From assembly GCA_903970355.1 (NCBI GenBank), contig CAJCIF010000440.1, positions 1-7,089 of the forward strand: 7,089 nt of DNA, written 5' to 3'. This DNA comes from Actinomycetota bacterium. GTDB lineage: Bacteria > Cyanobacteriota > Vampirovibrionia > Obscuribacterales > Obscuribacteraceae. The translations under genes were made by a program, and so were the position numbers. A model generated the notes under the pieces. That model saw only the letters and a program-made list of their open reading frames with translations, ran no database searches and was not told the origin of the DNA. Of the stretch, positions 5,950 to 7,089 are shown in pieces (within the stretch, counting starts at the first letter, position 1; every line of letters begins with the position of its first letter).

Positions 5950-7089
5950 CTATGACGTAGTAATCATCGGGGCGGGAGGAGCCGGCATGATGACAGCCAT
6001 CCACGCCGCCAGGCGAGGACGCCGAGTTGTGCTTCTGGACCATTCAGAAAAAATTGGGCGCAAAATTCTAATATCCGGGGGCGGAAGATGCAATTTCACA
6101 AACATCCATTCTTCGCCTGAAAATTTCGTTTCAAAAAATCCACATTTTTGCAAATCAGCCCTCTCTCGTTATACACCGAACGATTTCATCACTCTTGTGA
6201 AAATCCACAGAATTCCTTTTCACGAAAAAAAGCTTGGCCAATTATTTTGCGACGACAGCGCCAAAAACATAGTAGAAATGCTCGTTCACGAATGTTTAGA
6301 GGCAGGCGCAGAATTCAAACTAGCCTGCCGAATTGACTCCGTTTCACGCAACGGTCACTTCGAAATTAAAACCAATCTTGGCACTATTAATTCTGAAAGC
6401 CTTGTCATTGCATCTGGTGGCTTATCAATTCCCCAAATCGGTGCAACCGGATTTGGTTACGAGCTGGCGAAACAATTCGGAATGAAAATTATTGAGCCTG
6501 AGCCCGCTCTGGATGGTTTTGTTTTTAACAGGACGGATCACAAACACTATGAAGAGTTGTCCGGCATTTCGGTTGACTCACTTGTTACCTGCTCCGGCAC
6601 TTCGTTTCGCGAAAACATCCTTTTCACACATACCGGCTTGAGTGGACCTGCTTGTTTGCAAGCTTCTCTTTATTGGCGGCGCAATTTGCCGGTAGAGATA
6701 AATCTCGCTCCCAATGAAAACTCGCTCTCCTGGCTTACTCAACATCGCAAGCAGTTTGGAAAATCGGAAACAAAAAATGTTCTGGCGGACCTGATTCCCA
6801 AAAGGTTGGCTGAAAAACTCTGCGCACTGAATGCTATTAAAGGACCGATGGCGGAAGTATCAGACAAGCTCTTAAAGGAGCTTGCCAGCCAGATTGAAAG
6901 CTGGCAATTTCGGCCCGGCGGCACGGTTGGCTTTCGCAAGGCGGAAGTAACGCGGGGCGGAGTGGATACGAATGAACTCTCCTCGCAAACAATGGAAAGC
7001 AAGAAAATTCCTGGCTTATTTTTTGTTGGTGAGGTTGTTGATGTAACAGGACAACTAGGCGGGCACAATTTCCAGTGGGCATGGGCCTC
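5945..7089 (+). CDS. BaiN/RdsA (YhiN/HI0933) family FAD-dependent oxidoreductase, 3' end cut off
   Basis: The frame stays open for 381 codons to the window edge. The N-terminus MNYDVVIIGAGGAGMMTAIH is a Rossmann FAD-binding motif with GAGGAG at 9-14. The family signature GRKILISGGGRCNFTN is at 38-53. Further family blocks are FHEKKLGQLFCDDSAKNIV (92-110), LVIASGGLSIPQIGATGFGY (153-172) and FTHTGLSGPACLQAS (227-241). Near the end are AEVTRGGVD (333-341) and LFFVGEVVDVTGQLGGHNFQ (358-377). Members are usually about 400-420 residues, so only some 20-40 are missing, including the last part of the FAD site after QWAWA. They are soluble flavoproteins of poorly defined physiological function, and the substrate here cannot be predicted. 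An in-frame ATG at 5927 would add six residues (MRVQRF). I chose 5945 because the Rossmann strand begins two residues later, although neither start has a good ribosome binding site. The gene is divergent from the ATPase. Confidence 0.93.
   Translation, partial: MNYDVVIIGAGGAGMMTAIHAARRGRRVVLLDHSEKIGRKILISGGGRCNFTNIHSSPENFVSKNPHFCKSALSRYTPNDFITLVKIHRIPFHEKKLGQLFCDDSAKNIVEMLVHECLEAGAEFKLACRIDSVSRNGHFEIKTNLGTINSESLVIASGGLSIPQIGATGFGYELAKQFGMKIIEPEPALDGFVFNRTDHKHYEELSGISVDSLVTCSGTSFRENILFTHTGLSGPACLQASLYWRRNLPVEINLAPNENSLSWLTQHRKQFGKSETKNVLADLIPKRLAEKLCALNAIKGPMAEVSDKLLKELASQIESWQFRPGGTVGFRKAEVTRGGVDTNELSSQTMESKKIPGLFFVGEVVDVTGQLGGHNFQWAWA

Noticed and set aside
6739..7068. Open frames of 109 and 81 codons on the minus strand
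   Set aside because: They lie antisense to strongly conserved flavoprotein motifs and give Ser/Pro/Arg-rich translations typical of shadow frames.

Overview
The window holds five protein-coding genes packed with little spacing. Four are on the minus strand, reading from about 5835 down past the left edge. One is on the plus strand, starting at 5945 and running off the right edge. The organism is bacterial: there are Shine-Dalgarno sites, Sec-type signal peptides and short operonic gaps. Base composition is moderate, slightly AT-rich by eye. Small exported TPR proteins next to a DUF2207 membrane protein and a large HerA/DUF853-like ATPase suggest an environmental lineage outside the well-studied phyla. 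My loose guess is a non-photosynthetic cyanobacterial relative such as the Obscuribacterales. That is an impression from protein style; no marker gene supports it.

Layout, in minus-strand transcription order. (1) 5835-3409 encodes an 808-residue P-loop ATPase of the HerA/VirB4/DUF853 type with a coiled-coil C-terminal half. (2) A 91-bp gap follows, with a good -10 promoter element and a 7-bp stem-loop. (3) 3317-1641 encodes a 558-residue DUF2207 membrane protein with a signal peptide. (4) 1608-535 encodes a 357-residue exported TPR protein with a Pro/Thr/Ala-rich linker and an unrecognised C-terminal domain. (5) 515 to the left edge encodes a second exported TPR protein, cut off at its C-terminus. 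Genes 3 to 5 are separated by 32 and 19 bp and very probably form one operon for envelope or periplasmic proteins. Across a 109-bp divergent region, the plus-strand gene from 5945 encodes a BaiN/RdsA (YhiN/HI0933) family flavoprotein that lacks only its last few dozen residues.

The best-understood gene is the flavoprotein. The ATPase and the DUF2207 protein are recognisable families of unknown physiological role. The TPR proteins are probably protein-interaction factors outside the cytoplasm. I see no mobile element, CRISPR array, tRNA, rRNA or defence cassette. The least ordinary points are the ATPase architecture (no N-terminal HAS barrel, long C-terminal coiled coils), the unrecognised C-terminal domain of the 357-residue TPR protein, and the flavoprotein start region. 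There a 9-bp repeat carries two ATGs, and a 9-codon mini-ORF overlaps the real start as ATGA.
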